Both the position numbers and the translations under genes were made by a program. The notes beneath the pieces were generated by a model. It made no database searches and was not told where the DNA came from. It saw only the letters and a program-made list of their open reading frames with translations. This document shows positions 1 through 7,360 of a DNA stretch of 21,078 nucleotides, piece after piece. Source of the DNA: Patescibacteria group bacterium UBA1400 (GTDB lineage: Bacteria > Patescibacteriota > Microgenomatia > UBA1400). How positions within the stretch are numbered: the stretch's first letter is position 1; every line of letters begins with the position of its first letter. The DNA is taken from NCBI GenBank assembly GCA_002305125.1, contig DBQG01000008.1, positions 1 through 21,078 on the forward strand. The letters are read 5' to 3'.

Positions 1-614
1 TACAAACAGTCTTTGTTGAAAAAGTAATCAACCTGGTCTTTGGGAAGGCCGATTTTTATAAACCTTTGTTTTACTTCTTTTGGTCCCAGACCGGCTTCCT
101 GCCATTTTTTATTTAAAAGATTTACAGTTTCCCTTGTTTCGTGAGGAAAGATAATCCAGGCGCTTGTTTTGGCAGCATAAAAGTCAGGAACAATCTTGGC
201 CCAGGATTTATAGTAAAGAGCAGCGGTGGTAATGCTTTTAGCACCGCAAAGTTTCAGATATTTTTTAGTGGCTTCAAGGGTTTTGCCTGAGTCAGCCACA
301 TCATCAAAAACAAGAAGCCTTTCTCCGGTAACAGAAACAGGCAAAGATTGACTAATAACAGGAGAAGGTTTGGTTTCAAAAATACCGGTATAAAAGCTTA
401 CCTGAATACTGCCTATTTTTTTAATATTTAAATAGTCAGCTAAAGTCCGGCTCCAGGTCCAGCCGCCTTTTGCCAAGGCAATAAGCCGGTCATAATGACC
501 ATTATGGGCCATAATTTTTTGGCTTAAAGAAAAAGTTAACTTTCCCATCAAATCCCAGGAAGGGACAATGTATTTAGTCTTATCGTTTTTAAACTTAAAT
601 ATTTCCGCTATCAT
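1..614 (-). CDS. Phosphoribosyltransferase (COG2236/Gpt-like), partial at 3' end
   Basis: A type I phosphoribosyltransferase running off the window edge; 204 codons are visible from an ATG at 612-614. The PRPP-binding loop is clear at residues 100-112 (LLVFDDVADSGKT): two acidic residues followed by the Ala-Asp-Ser-Gly-Lys-Thr turn. Upstream, residues 46-51 (ALAKGGW) resemble the small PPi loop of this fold, and residues near 150 carry the AWIIFPHE string typical of COG2236-like nucleotide phosphoribosyltransferases. The start lies 1 nt after the guaA stop, with a GGAG ribosome site inside the guaA tail, so the two are almost certainly translated from one mRNA. That context favours a purine (guanine, xanthine or hypoxanthine) base as substrate, but the base cannot be decided from sequence. 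Family call firm; substrate inferred. Confidence 0.85.
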   Translation of the reverse strand, partial: MIAEIFKFKNDKTKYIVPSWDLMGKLTFSLSQKIMAHNGHYDRLIALAKGGWTWSRTLADYLNIKKIGSIQVSFYTGIFETKPSPVISQSLPVSVTGERLLVFDDVADSGKTLEATKKYLKLCGAKSITTAALYYKSWAKIVPDFYAAKTSAWIIFPHETRETVNLLNKKWQEAGLGPKEVKQRFIKIGLPKDQVDYFFNKDCL

Positions 615-615
615 T

Positions 616-2145
616 TTATTCCCACTCCATAGTTGCCGGCGGTTTGGTAGTAATATCATACACTACCCGGGAGACTTCAGGTACCTCATTGACTATTCTG
701 GAGCAGATTTTCTGCAGCAGTTCATAAGGAAGCCTGGTCCAGTTGGTTGTCATAATATCAGCTGAGTCATAAACCCTTAAAGCCACCACTTCACCATAAA
801 AACGACTGTCACCCTTAACAGCAGTACTTTTGGTATTGGTTAGAACCGGAAATGACTGGAAGACCTTTTCCAGCCAGCCAGCCTTTTTAAGCTCTTCTAA
901 AACAATCTGGTCTGCCTGGTGCTGTTTTTTCAGTCTTTCTGCCGTTATTTCCCCAAGAATTCTTATAGCCTGGCCCGGTCCGGGAAAAGGCTGTTTGTTG
1001 ACCATTGACCGGGGCAGACCCAGCTTTTTGGCAATCAGCCTGACCTCATCTTTGTAATAGTATCTTAAAGGTTCCAAAAGCTTAAGGTGCATTTTCTTTG
1101 GCAAGCCACCGACATTGTGATGGCTTTTTATCTTGGCAGCTTTTTTACTTCCCTGGCTTTCTATAACATCAGAGTAAATGGTTCCCTGGGCCAGAAAACT
1201 AATGTTTTTAATTTTTTTAGCTTCCTGGTTAAAAAGTTTAATATATAAGTTGCCGATTATCTTCCTTTTTTCTTCCGGATCAGTAATGCCTTTTAACCGG
1301 CTCAGGAATAGTTTTTGGGCGTTGATCAGGACTGGTTTTCTTTGCAGTAAAGGTTGAAAAATACTTATAAGCTCTTCTTTGGTCCCCTGGCGCATCAGGC
1401 CGCTGTCAATATAAACAGGATAAACATTTTTGCCAATGGCCTTGGCAATCAAAACGGCGGTAACCGTTGAATCCACCCCTCCGGAAACAGCACAAATGAC
1501 TTTTTGTTTACCTACGGTTTTCTTAATCTCCTGGATAAGCTTTTCTACTTTTATAATCCGCCTTCTAGTTTTAAGCCCGCAGATTTCTTTAACAAAATTT
1601 TTTAAAATAGTTTTCCCAAACTGGGTATGTTCTACTTCCGGATGAAACTGAAGACCGTAGATCTTTTTTTCAAAATTAGCAACGGCAGCAGTTTTAACAT
1701 CTTTTGTTTTTGCCAAGAGTTTAAAACCCTGAGGCAGTTTTATAACTGTATCACCGTGGCTTAACCAGACTCGGGAAAAACTGTCTATTTCTTTTAAAAG
1801 CAGATTAGACTGGTTGATTTGCAAGTTAGCCGGTCCGTACTCTTTTTGGCCGGAAACAACCTTGCCGCCCATAAGTTTAGCAATCAGCTGCCAGCCATAG
1901 CAGATACCTAAAACAGGAATATTTAAGTTAAGAAGTTCAGGATCAGCGGTAGGAGCTTTTTTATCATAAACGCTGGCCGGGCCGCCGGAAAGGATAATGC
2001 CTGAAGGTTTAAGATCTTTAATCTCTTTAACTTTAATCCCAGGATCTACAATTTTAACTTGAATTCCTAAATCCTTAAGCCGCCGGGAAATTAAATGGGT
2101 AGTTTGGGAGCCAAAATCAAAAAGAACAATTTGATTATTAGTCAT
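616..2145 (-). CDS. guaA: GMP synthase (glutamine-hydrolysing)
   Basis: Converts XMP, ATP and glutamine to GMP in the cytosol. The 509-residue chain has the full bacterial two-domain layout. The N-terminal class I glutamine amidotransferase has the catalytic Cys in GICYGWQ (about residue 82) and the His/Glu pair in GLQFHPEVEHT. The ATP pyrophosphatase domain has the PP-loop SGGVDST, then GTIYSDVIES and KSHHNVGGLP. The C-terminal dimerisation domain has KQPFPGPGQAIR and ends in the family signature VVYDITTKPPATMEWE. Length matches the usual 510-525. One-chain GuaA points to a bacterium, since archaea usually split it. It is the first gene of a two-gene unit with the downstream phosphoribosyltransferase. 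An extended -10 lies just upstream. Confidence 0.97.
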   Translation of the reverse strand: MTNNQIVLFDFGSQTTHLISRRLKDLGIQVKIVDPGIKVKEIKDLKPSGIILSGGPASVYDKKAPTADPELLNLNIPVLGICYGWQLIAKLMGGKVVSGQKEYGPANLQINQSNLLLKEIDSFSRVWLSHGDTVIKLPQGFKLLAKTKDVKTAAVANFEKKIYGLQFHPEVEHTQFGKTILKNFVKEICGLKTRRRIIKVEKLIQEIKKTVGKQKVICAVSGGVDSTVTAVLIAKAIGKNVYPVYIDSGLMRQGTKEELISIFQPLLQRKPVLINAQKLFLSRLKGITDPEEKRKIIGNLYIKLFNQEAKKIKNISFLAQGTIYSDVIESQGSKKAAKIKSHHNVGGLPKKMHLKLLEPLRYYYKDEVRLIAKKLGLPRSMVNKQPFPGPGQAIRILGEITAERLKKQHQADQIVLEELKKAGWLEKVFQSFPVLTNTKSTAVKGDSRFYGEVVALRVYDSADIMTTNWTRLPYELLQKICSRIVNEVPEVSRVVYDITTKPPATMEWE

Positions 2146-2161
2146 AGATAGAGCTTTTAAA

Positions 2162-2170
2162 AATATAACA
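2162..2170 (-). promoter_or_regulatory. Extended -10 promoter of guaA
   Basis: On the minus strand this reads TGT-TATATT, a TGN-extended -10. Expected transcription start is near 2155, leaving a leader of only about 10 nt before the guaA ATG. No convincing -35 is seen. Confidence 0.5.
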
Positions 2171-2228
2171 TAAAAAATTTTAAACTAAAAGAAGAAAAGG
2201 CAAAGAGGTTTAAATGTTTTCAAACATT

Positions 2229-2237
2229 TGTTAAAAT
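2229..2237 (+). promoter_or_regulatory. Extended -10 promoter of the yqeY-like gene
   Basis: TGT-TAAAAT, the same extended -10 seen before the HD-domain gene and tRNA-Arg. Expected start is near 2244, with a leader of about 27 nt that holds an AAAGGA ribosome site at 2261-2266. Confidence 0.5.
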
Positions 2238-2255
2238 TAATAATAATAATAATAA
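2238..2255. repeat. (TAA)6 trinucleotide run
   Basis: Six perfect TAA units lie directly after the -10 and span the expected transcription start of the yqeY-like gene. Length changes here would alter the leader. No other role is visible. Confidence 0.7.
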
Positions 2256-2270
2256 ACAAAAAAGGATCAG

Positions 2271-2717
2271 ATGAAAAATAAGATCAATGTTGACATTAAA
2301 AAAGCTTTAATCCAGAAAGATCAAGCTACGCTTGAAACTTTAAGGTTCTTATCAGCTCAAATCAAAGATAAAGAGATTGAAAAAGGCAAACAGGAGTTAA
2401 CCCAGGAAGAACTAGACAGCCTTATCTCCCAGCAGATTAAAAAAGCCCAGGAAAGCCTGGAACACTTTAAAAACTCCGGAAGAACAGAACTGGTAGAAAA
2501 AGCAGAAAAAGAGATCAGCATCTTAAAAAGCTATCTGCCCGAACAGATGCCTGAAGAAGAGTTAAAACAGGAAATAAAAAAGATTATGGAAGAAAATAAA
2601 AACATTAACCAGCCCGGTCCCTTAATAGGCCAGGCAGTTAAAAAACTGGGCAGCAAAGCAGACAACCAAACCATAGCCAGACTTATTATGCAGGAGTTTA
2701 AAAAACAAACAGGATAA
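2271..2717 (+). CDS. yqeY: GatB/YqeY domain protein
   Basis: A 148-residue, highly charged, all-helical protein matching the YqeY family, which shares the C-terminal tRNA-binding domain of the GatB subunit of tRNA amidotransferase. Visible family features are the LETLRFLSAQIKDKEIEK stretch near residues 21-38, the ISILKSYLPEQMPEEEL segment near 82-98, and the GPLIGQAVKKLGSKAD turn near 117-132. Length is normal (about 150). The exact role of free-standing YqeY is not established; a link to tRNA handling is assumed from the domain. The start is supported by AAAGGA 4 nt upstream. It is followed after 30 nt by tRNA-Gly, which has its own -10. Confidence 0.9.
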   Translation: MKNKINVDIKKALIQKDQATLETLRFLSAQIKDKEIEKGKQELTQEELDSLISQQIKKAQESLEHFKNSGRTELVEKAEKEISILKSYLPEQMPEEELKQEIKKIMEENKNINQPGPLIGQAVKKLGSKADNQTIARLIMQEFKKQTG

Positions 2718-2719
2718 GC

Positions 2720-2725
2720 TATAAT
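2720..2725 (+). promoter_or_regulatory. -10 box of tRNA-Gly
   Basis: A perfect TATAAT overlapping the end of the yqeY-like gene, with expected start near 2732 and a leader of about 15 nt before the mature tRNA. There is no TG extension. Confidence 0.5.
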
Positions 2726-2747
2726 AATTCAGAGAAAAGAACAAAAA

Positions 2748-2819
2748 GCGGGTGTAGTTCAGCAGTAGAACGTCTCCCTTCCAAGGAGAAGGTCGTGGGT
2801 GCGAATCCCATCACCCGCT
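2748..2819 (+). tRNA. tRNA-Gly (anticodon UCC)
   Basis: A full cloverleaf of 72 nt. The acceptor GCGGGTG pairs with CACCCGC. The D arm is GTTC/GAAC, the anticodon stem TCTCC/GGAGA with loop CTTCCAA (anticodon TCC), and the T stem GTGGG/CCCAT around TGCGAAT. The discriminator is T, and CCA is not encoded. The defence-like cassette ends on the opposite strand only 26 nt beyond its 3' end, which makes this a possible integration site. Confidence 0.97.
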
Positions 2820-2845
2820 CAATAGCGAAATGGTTTTACAACTTC

Positions 2846-3154
2846 TTAAATTTTACCCTTCAAATAATTTTTTAGCCTGGAGGCTGGTAACCGGAGTCGA
2901 ATTATTCCTCGAACGATGGTATGAATTCGGACGAATTGATTAGCATAGTCAGCAGCAAGGCTACTTGAATTACTCACAGTAATAAATTTCTCCACGTCTT
3001 CCTTGAGGGTAATGGTTGAATCTTTTTTCAAACTATCCTTGAGGTGATAGCAATGGATGAAAAAGTTTCTTACTTCGTAGTCTGGATTGGCAAAAGAGAT
3101 TTTATTTCCGTTATTACTACTAATTCTTTCGAGTTTCTGATAGGCTCTTAGCAT
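2846..3154 (-). CDS. Small helical protein, probably truncated (HEPN-like motif?)
   Basis: 102 residues, last gene of the cassette. Residues 23-60 form a charged helical core, NPDYEVRNFFIHCYHLKD, then residues 66-79 run through VEKFITVSNSSSLA. R29-N30-x3-H34 has the spacing of the HEPN RNase motif, but in a chain this short that could be chance. Both ends look abnormal. The reading frame stays open upstream of the ATG through about 26 plausible codons (to the stop near 3234) without a standard start. After AADYANQ (about residue 76) the tail becomes Arg/Leu-rich and unlike the core. It is therefore either a short real gene or a remnant cut by the cassette boundary. Function unknown. Confidence 0.45.
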   Translation of the reverse strand: MLRAYQKLERISSNNGNKISFANPDYEVRNFFIHCYHLKDSLKKDSTITLKEDVEKFITVSNSSSLAADYANQFVRIHTIVRGIIRLRLPASRLKNYLKGKI

Positions 3155-3199
3155 TGTGCGGTATTGGTTGTGAGCTTTGTGTTCTATATTCTGTACAAC

Positions 3200-3218
3200 T
3201 TGTGCAAATTTTGCACAA
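3200..3218. repeat. Perfect 9-bp inverted repeat
   Basis: TTGTGCAAA, one central T, then TTTGCACAA. It lies in the 79-nt gap between the last two cassette genes, 46 nt upstream of the small ORF. The symmetry and near-zero loop fit a protein-binding operator better than an RNA hairpin, and no U-run follows. Role inferred. Confidence 0.6.
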
Positions 3219-3233
3219 ATTAACCTATCTTGA

Positions 3234-3947
3234 TTATTGCTGATTCATAAGCTTTTTTACTTGATCTGAACCACTGTTAAATGGTTGTTTGTAAACATTA
3301 AGCTTAGGGTAAATATGAGCAAATATCATGTGCTGATTATTTGCATTAAATATGAAACAAATATTGCCCAAGTTTCTTTTAATCAGTAACTTTTTAATTT
3401 CTTTATGCAGGTTTTTAAATAACATCTGAGGCATAACCGTTCCAGAAGTGTGTTGTAAGATAATGCAGTAGTTGAAAGGAACGCTATAGCGTAATATCTT
3501 ATTTTTAATGAAAGCAACCAAGCTATTCTTGTTCAACTCTCCTCTATACCGCTTTAATTCAAACTCAGCATATCCATTTAGCTTATTTTTTATTATTACA
3601 TCTGGTGGGTCTTGTTTAAATTTTTTTAGGTCGACATACGAGGATATCGAGTCTTTGTGAGGATTAAAAGTGTCTTTAAGATAGAAACAAATCTCTGAGT
3701 CTTTACCAAAATCTTCATACAAAGAAAAAATGGCCGACCAATATTCATAATCTTTGGAACTTGCTGAATCTTTGCCAAACTTTATAGCTAGCTCACCTAA
3801 AGTTGCATCATCAATTTTTTTCCCTTGAAGCCTGGCTGTTAGAGTTTTATTAAGCAGAGATGATTCAACTGGCCACAATAAAAATTCAATTAATTCTTTG
3901 ACAGGAAGACAAACCATTAATTTAGTGTCAACTTTGTATATATTCAT
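3234..3947 (-). CDS. PD-(D/E)XK-like putative nuclease
   Basis: 237 residues, not assigned to a named family. The middle of the chain carries a recognisable PD-(D/E)XK nuclease pattern: P115-D116-V-I-I, then E130-L131-K132 after 13 residues, on predicted adjacent strands (PDVII and YAEFELKRY). A basic segment follows (KRYRGELNKNSLVAFIKNKI). The N-terminal third (1-110) has no motif I know. The C-terminal third has alternating strand/helix (FNYCIILQHTSG, NICFIFNANN), compatible with the rest of a restriction-endonuclease fold. The start is 2 nt after the stop of the preceding gene, so translation is coupled. Likely role: DNA cleavage in the same defence cassette. The motif is seen; the activity is inferred. 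Confidence 0.65.
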   Translation of the reverse strand: MNIYKVDTKLMVCLPVKELIEFLLWPVESSLLNKTLTARLQGKKIDDATLGELAIKFGKDSASSKDYEYWSAIFSLYEDFGKDSEICFYLKDTFNPHKDSISSYVDLKKFKQDPPDVIIKNKLNGYAEFELKRYRGELNKNSLVAFIKNKILRYSVPFNYCIILQHTSGTVMPQMLFKNLHKEIKKLLIKRNLGNICFIFNANNQHMIFAHIYPKLNVYKQPFNSGSDQVKKLMNQQ

Positions 3948-3949
3948 AT

Positions 3950-4705
3950 CTATCGTTCAATTTGACTAACTGCTTTGTGATAAGCACAATAATCACAATC
4001 CTCACCACTCTCTGGATATTCATCTGATTGAAGGCAGTTATAGGTATCTACAACGGTTCCTTCAACCCAAGAATCATTTCCATTATAAGGAATTAGGGTA
4101 ATATCGAATTCAAGCTTGCCGTCAAAGGCTTTCCGATCGGTTTGGCCATTACAATAAACAAAGTAGCCGGTACTAGAAACTTTATAGCTGTTTTGCCTTA
4201 ACAGCCATTGGTAGACTTCCATCTGACGTTTATAACCATCTTGCCAGTCTTTGTTCAGTTCGATGATCTTTTCACTTTTAGAAGTCGATTTATAGTCAAC
4301 CACAATGTATTCACCCTTGGAATTTATCCACAGATCGTCAACCGATCCAAAGATCAATAAATTGGTTGGCTTATGTAAATATTGAACCCCGGTGAAATTA
4401 TGTCGCCATTTATTTAAATCCGCATGAACAGCAGGTTGAACATCAATGCCGTACTTTTCAATCAAAGGATGTTTTGTGCCGCTGGCACGATGGATATCAA
4501 ACTCTAGCTTAAGCAAATGATCCACAGCAGAATTGAGAGCAAAAGGAAATCCTGGTGGTCTGGCGACTCCCAACCTTTTGTCAAAGTAAAAACAACGTGG
4601 GCAACTTAAGAATAGATCAATCTTTGAACTAGAAAGCTTAAACGGCTCTGAGGAATTCGGATCGTATAAACCTTTGGTACGTTGTGAGTTATAATATTGA
4701 GACAT
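3950..4705 (-). CDS. RecB/Cas4-like PD-(D/E)XK nuclease with Cys pairs
   Basis: 251 residues. Nuclease motifs in order: GSVDDLW with the metal-binding Asp (D123/D124), VVDYKST with D137-x-K139, and the RecB-type Q161-x3-Y165 (QMEVY). Two Cys pairs flank the nuclease core: C35-P-R-C38 near the N-terminus and C237-D-Y-C240 near the C-terminus. This arrangement is like the split iron-sulfur ligands of Cas4 and AddB nucleases, though here it is 2+2 rather than 1+3. Residues 24-55 (LSSSKIDLFLSCPRCFYFDK) are typical of stand-alone PD-(D/E)XK proteins common in CPR genomes. It starts 4 nt after the helicase gene, so the two probably act as a helicase-nuclease pair on DNA ends. Iron-sulfur binding is inference. 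Confidence 0.85.
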   Translation of the reverse strand: MSQYYNSQRTKGLYDPNSSEPFKLSSSKIDLFLSCPRCFYFDKRLGVARPPGFPFALNSAVDHLLKLEFDIHRASGTKHPLIEKYGIDVQPAVHADLNKWRHNFTGVQYLHKPTNLLIFGSVDDLWINSKGEYIVVDYKSTSKSEKIIELNKDWQDGYKRQMEVYQWLLRQNSYKVSSTGYFVYCNGQTDRKAFDGKLEFDITLIPYNGNDSWVEGTVVDTYNCLQSDEYPESGEDCDYCAYHKAVSQIER

Positions 4706-4709
4706 TGCC

Positions 4710-6374
4710 TTATGTTTTCTTTTCTATCCTTCCCTGGTCGATCCATTTTAGGAAAGTTGGCTCTTTTTTAGTATTCGAAGATATTAAAAATACTTTCTTT
4801 TTAGCTCGGGTAAGTGCTACAAGAAAATTACATATGTCCTGATCTGATATCGTCGACTTGTTCTTGTGCTTAATAAAATACTGATCATCGAAATGAGTAA
4901 TAAAAACATAATCAGCAGACAAACCTTTTGAGCTTTGAATAGTTGTGGCTTTGATGGGAATTTTTCTCAGACCAGGATTGCCATTTTTCTGACCATCATT
5001 AATTAGGTCTTCTCTAAGCTGATTCTGAGCTATTTCAAGTGGGTTGACTCCAATCAGTTTGAATAATTTATTAAGATCCTCATCCTTTACTGTTTTCCCG
5101 TTTCTCACTGCCTTTAATGTTTTTAGTACAGATTCTATCTCTGACTTAAAAGCTCCCTCTAAATAATCACATATTTTAGAGTTTGAAACATTATCGGTAG
5201 AAATCAAGAGGGTTTTAAAATCTTCTTCATTTAACAACAACTTACTCAGAATTCTCCAGCCGAGGTTGCTTTTTTTATCTCCCAATAAGATTTTCAATCC
5301 TTCCATCAGTAACGGATTCTTGTCGTCATTCTTCTCTACAAATTGAACATTTTCAAAACCCTTACTCTTGAAGGATGTTGCTACGAATCTGGTTTGTAAT
5401 TTTGTTGGAGATATTACTAAAACGGAAAAGACTCCTTTTTCTATCTCGGCAATTCCCCTTAAGCACTTTTGAATAAACCAAGGTATTTGTTTTGCAAAGC
5501 GTTGAGTGTAGGCAATCTTAGGATGTAATCCACATTCCTTATCCTTTTTTAAATCTTCAAAATATTTATACTCTTTGGCAACTCTTCCTTTTAAATTGCC
5601 ATTGGCCACTGCTGAAGCAATAACGTCATTTATTGCCTCAATTATTACGTTTGTGCATCTAGAACAATATGGGAGAGTAAAGGATGAGTATTCAGTATTG
5701 GATAGATCGAACCTCTGCCTAATATGCTCTGGAGTTGCAGACTTGAAAGCGTATAGGGCCTGGTCGTCGTCTCCTGCTAAAACGATAGGGCTCTTTTTAG
5801 CTAACAAATCTATTAGTGAAACTTCCAGCTTGTTAAAATCTTGAAATTCATCAACTACCACTTGCTCAAATATGGGAATTTCAGCTCCTCTTTCCTCAAA
5901 ATACTTAACTATCGCGAATATAATATCTGAATAACCATAGTATTTATCGTAGTAGTCTTTCCTCTTTTTATAAAACTCAATATGCTTATTTTCGTCATCT
6001 CTGTTATGGAATATATGATCAAAGTCTATATCTTGATCCAGCAACAGTTTTGCATCTTCTTTGATTACTTGGGATAACTTTGGATAAATTTTGACCTTAG
6101 AAGATGTTGCTTTTCCCAGAGCACTCCTGGCGTAACCGTGTAGGGTCTGAACATCTGATAAACCACATAGTTCCAATGATAAATCTTCAACTAATGCATT
6201 CACAAAAGTGAGGGTTAATGCGTTTTTCTTATTCATCAGAATTTGCTTGAATAAATAAGTTTTTCCTGTACCTGGACCAGCGACTACAATATTCTTTTTG
6301 GAGCTTGTAGCTAAAACCGCATCAATATATCTTTGTCTTTCCTGTTTGGCTTTGGCGTATCTAGCATCAGTCAT
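4710..6374 (-). CDS. SF1 (UvrD/Rep-like) DNA helicase
   Basis: 554 residues, shorter than the usual 650-750 of UvrD/PcrA. Motifs in order: Walker A GPGTGKT (33-39), motif Ia-like TLTFVNALV (54-62), Walker B VVDEFQD (173-179), motif III GDDDQALYAFKSA (201-213), motif V TTIQSSKGLSADYVF (477-491), and motif VI VALTRAKK (519-526). All catalytic motifs are intact, so it should be an active 3'-5' ATP-dependent translocase by family. The reduced length suggests smaller 1B/2B insertions. It sits 5 nt after the HEPN-like gene and 4 nt before the RecB-like nuclease. Its pairing with that nuclease recalls AddAB-like or Gabija-like helicase/nuclease combinations, but it is neither of those by layout. Confidence 0.93.
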   Translation of the reverse strand: MTDARYAKAKQERQRYIDAVLATSSKKNIVVAGPGTGKTYLFKQILMNKKNALTLTFVNALVEDLSLELCGLSDVQTLHGYARSALGKATSSKVKIYPKLSQVIKEDAKLLLDQDIDFDHIFHNRDDENKHIEFYKKRKDYYDKYYGYSDIIFAIVKYFEERGAEIPIFEQVVVDEFQDFNKLEVSLIDLLAKKSPIVLAGDDDQALYAFKSATPEHIRQRFDLSNTEYSSFTLPYCSRCTNVIIEAINDVIASAVANGNLKGRVAKEYKYFEDLKKDKECGLHPKIAYTQRFAKQIPWFIQKCLRGIAEIEKGVFSVLVISPTKLQTRFVATSFKSKGFENVQFVEKNDDKNPLLMEGLKILLGDKKSNLGWRILSKLLLNEEDFKTLLISTDNVSNSKICDYLEGAFKSEIESVLKTLKAVRNGKTVKDEDLNKLFKLIGVNPLEIAQNQLREDLINDGQKNGNPGLRKIPIKATTIQSSKGLSADYVFITHFDDQYFIKHKNKSTISDQDICNFLVALTRAKKKVFLISSNTKKEPTFLKWIDQGRIEKKT

Positions 6375-6379
6375 ATTAT

Positions 6380-7348
6380 TTATCCCACTAAAATTTTAAG
6401 TTCTTTAAAATAATCAGTCGCTTGAGCCTCTTCAACTCCTTCCAAAAACCTCAACCATTCCTCTTCTAGGTCTGGGAAATTATTTACACATTCCACGTAC
6501 ATCGCCGTAAATACTTCTTCAATCCCACCAGCAAGCAAAACTTGACGGTTATCGACTTTAATTAAAGTTCCAATGATTTTAGAAAAGTCAGTTTTCTCGA
6601 AATATGGTACTAATGGTTTTATTAACTTAAGCCCTTTGATTCGAGCTCCAGCAAAACTACCTGCGGTGGTAAATTGTTCAATCGCAACATCTTTGATTTT
6701 CTTTATCCAGTCATCTTGAATTTGACCTAACGGTATTAAAGATGTTAGGTAAATTAAAAGCTCAGTATCTGATACCCACTTGTTTAGTAATTGCTCAATC
6801 TCAAGAGCTGATAAATACGAAAAGTCTCCGTGAGCGTGTATGTGTTCATGGGTTTTTTCTAGGTTTAATTGAAGATGAAGACTCTGTAAATAGTTAAGCA
6901 GATTAAGAGCATCTTCACCGTATACCCAAAACTTATTTTCAGAATGCGGATATTCATTGACATGAGATAAACTATTCCTCTCAAAAAGAAGTCTCTTGAA
7001 TAAATTTCGAAAGTTTCCATCTACATTTCTCCATATCAAGTTCATGTTTTTAAAAAGATCATCATCTCTCATACAATTAAATGAGAAGCAATTATGACAA
7101 TCTTGCCTATGCTTATCGAGCTCATTAATAAAGTTCTGATGTAATTGATCTAATAAGTGGAGCTGAAAAAGCTTTTCATAAAAGAATAAAACCACAAATT
7201 TCCAGATTACAGTCACGCCGAATTCCCACAACTCGTTTGAAATAGCTTTATCTAGACTGTATTTATAATTCAAAGAAAGGTCAGTAGAAGAAACATTCAG
7301 GAGTAGTCTGTTGGGCAAATCGGCATAATCAGTTTGTTTGCTTTTCAT
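6380..7348 (-). CDS. Putative HEPN-domain RNase (Swt1/abortive-infection-like)
   Basis: 322 residues, no full-length family recognised. Residues 30-130 are helical and rich in aromatics, ending in LLFERNSLSHV. R124-N125-x3-H129 is the exact R-N-x3-H active-site pattern of HEPN RNases, followed by a helix (YGEDALNLLNYLQSL) as expected for this fold. Just before it is a Cys/His group, H80 with C84, C87 and C92, which could bind a metal. The C-terminal half (180-322) is helical with no recognised motif (repeat-like helices, possibly for protein contact). It follows the methylase-specificity fusion by 12 nt. By analogy with HEPN anticodon nucleases PrrC and RloC, which also travel with type I restriction systems, it may be an RNA-cleaving backup. 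The motif is seen; the role is inferred. Confidence 0.6.
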   Translation of the reverse strand: MKSKQTDYADLPNRLLLNVSSTDLSLNYKYSLDKAISNELWEFGVTVIWKFVVLFFYEKLFQLHLLDQLHQNFINELDKHRQDCHNCFSFNCMRDDDLFKNMNLIWRNVDGNFRNLFKRLLFERNSLSHVNEYPHSENKFWVYGEDALNLLNYLQSLHLQLNLEKTHEHIHAHGDFSYLSALEIEQLLNKWVSDTELLIYLTSLIPLGQIQDDWIKKIKDVAIEQFTTAGSFAGARIKGLKLIKPLVPYFEKTDFSKIIGTLIKVDNRQVLLAGGIEEVFTAMYVECVNNFPDLEEEWLRFLEGVEEAQATDYFKELKILVG

Positions 7349-7360
7349 ATTTCATATTAT

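Noticed and set aside
2870..2925. A tRNA 3'-half remnant downstream of tRNA-Gly
   Set aside because: GTAACCGGAGTCGAATT looks tRNA-like, but the T stem pairs over only 4 bp with an 8-nt loop, and no acceptor partner is found. Kept only as a hint in the junction finding.
4710..6374. Gabija system (GajB-like helicase)
   Set aside because: The partner OLD-family ATPase-nuclease GajA is absent; neighbouring genes are type I R-M and a RecB-like nuclease.
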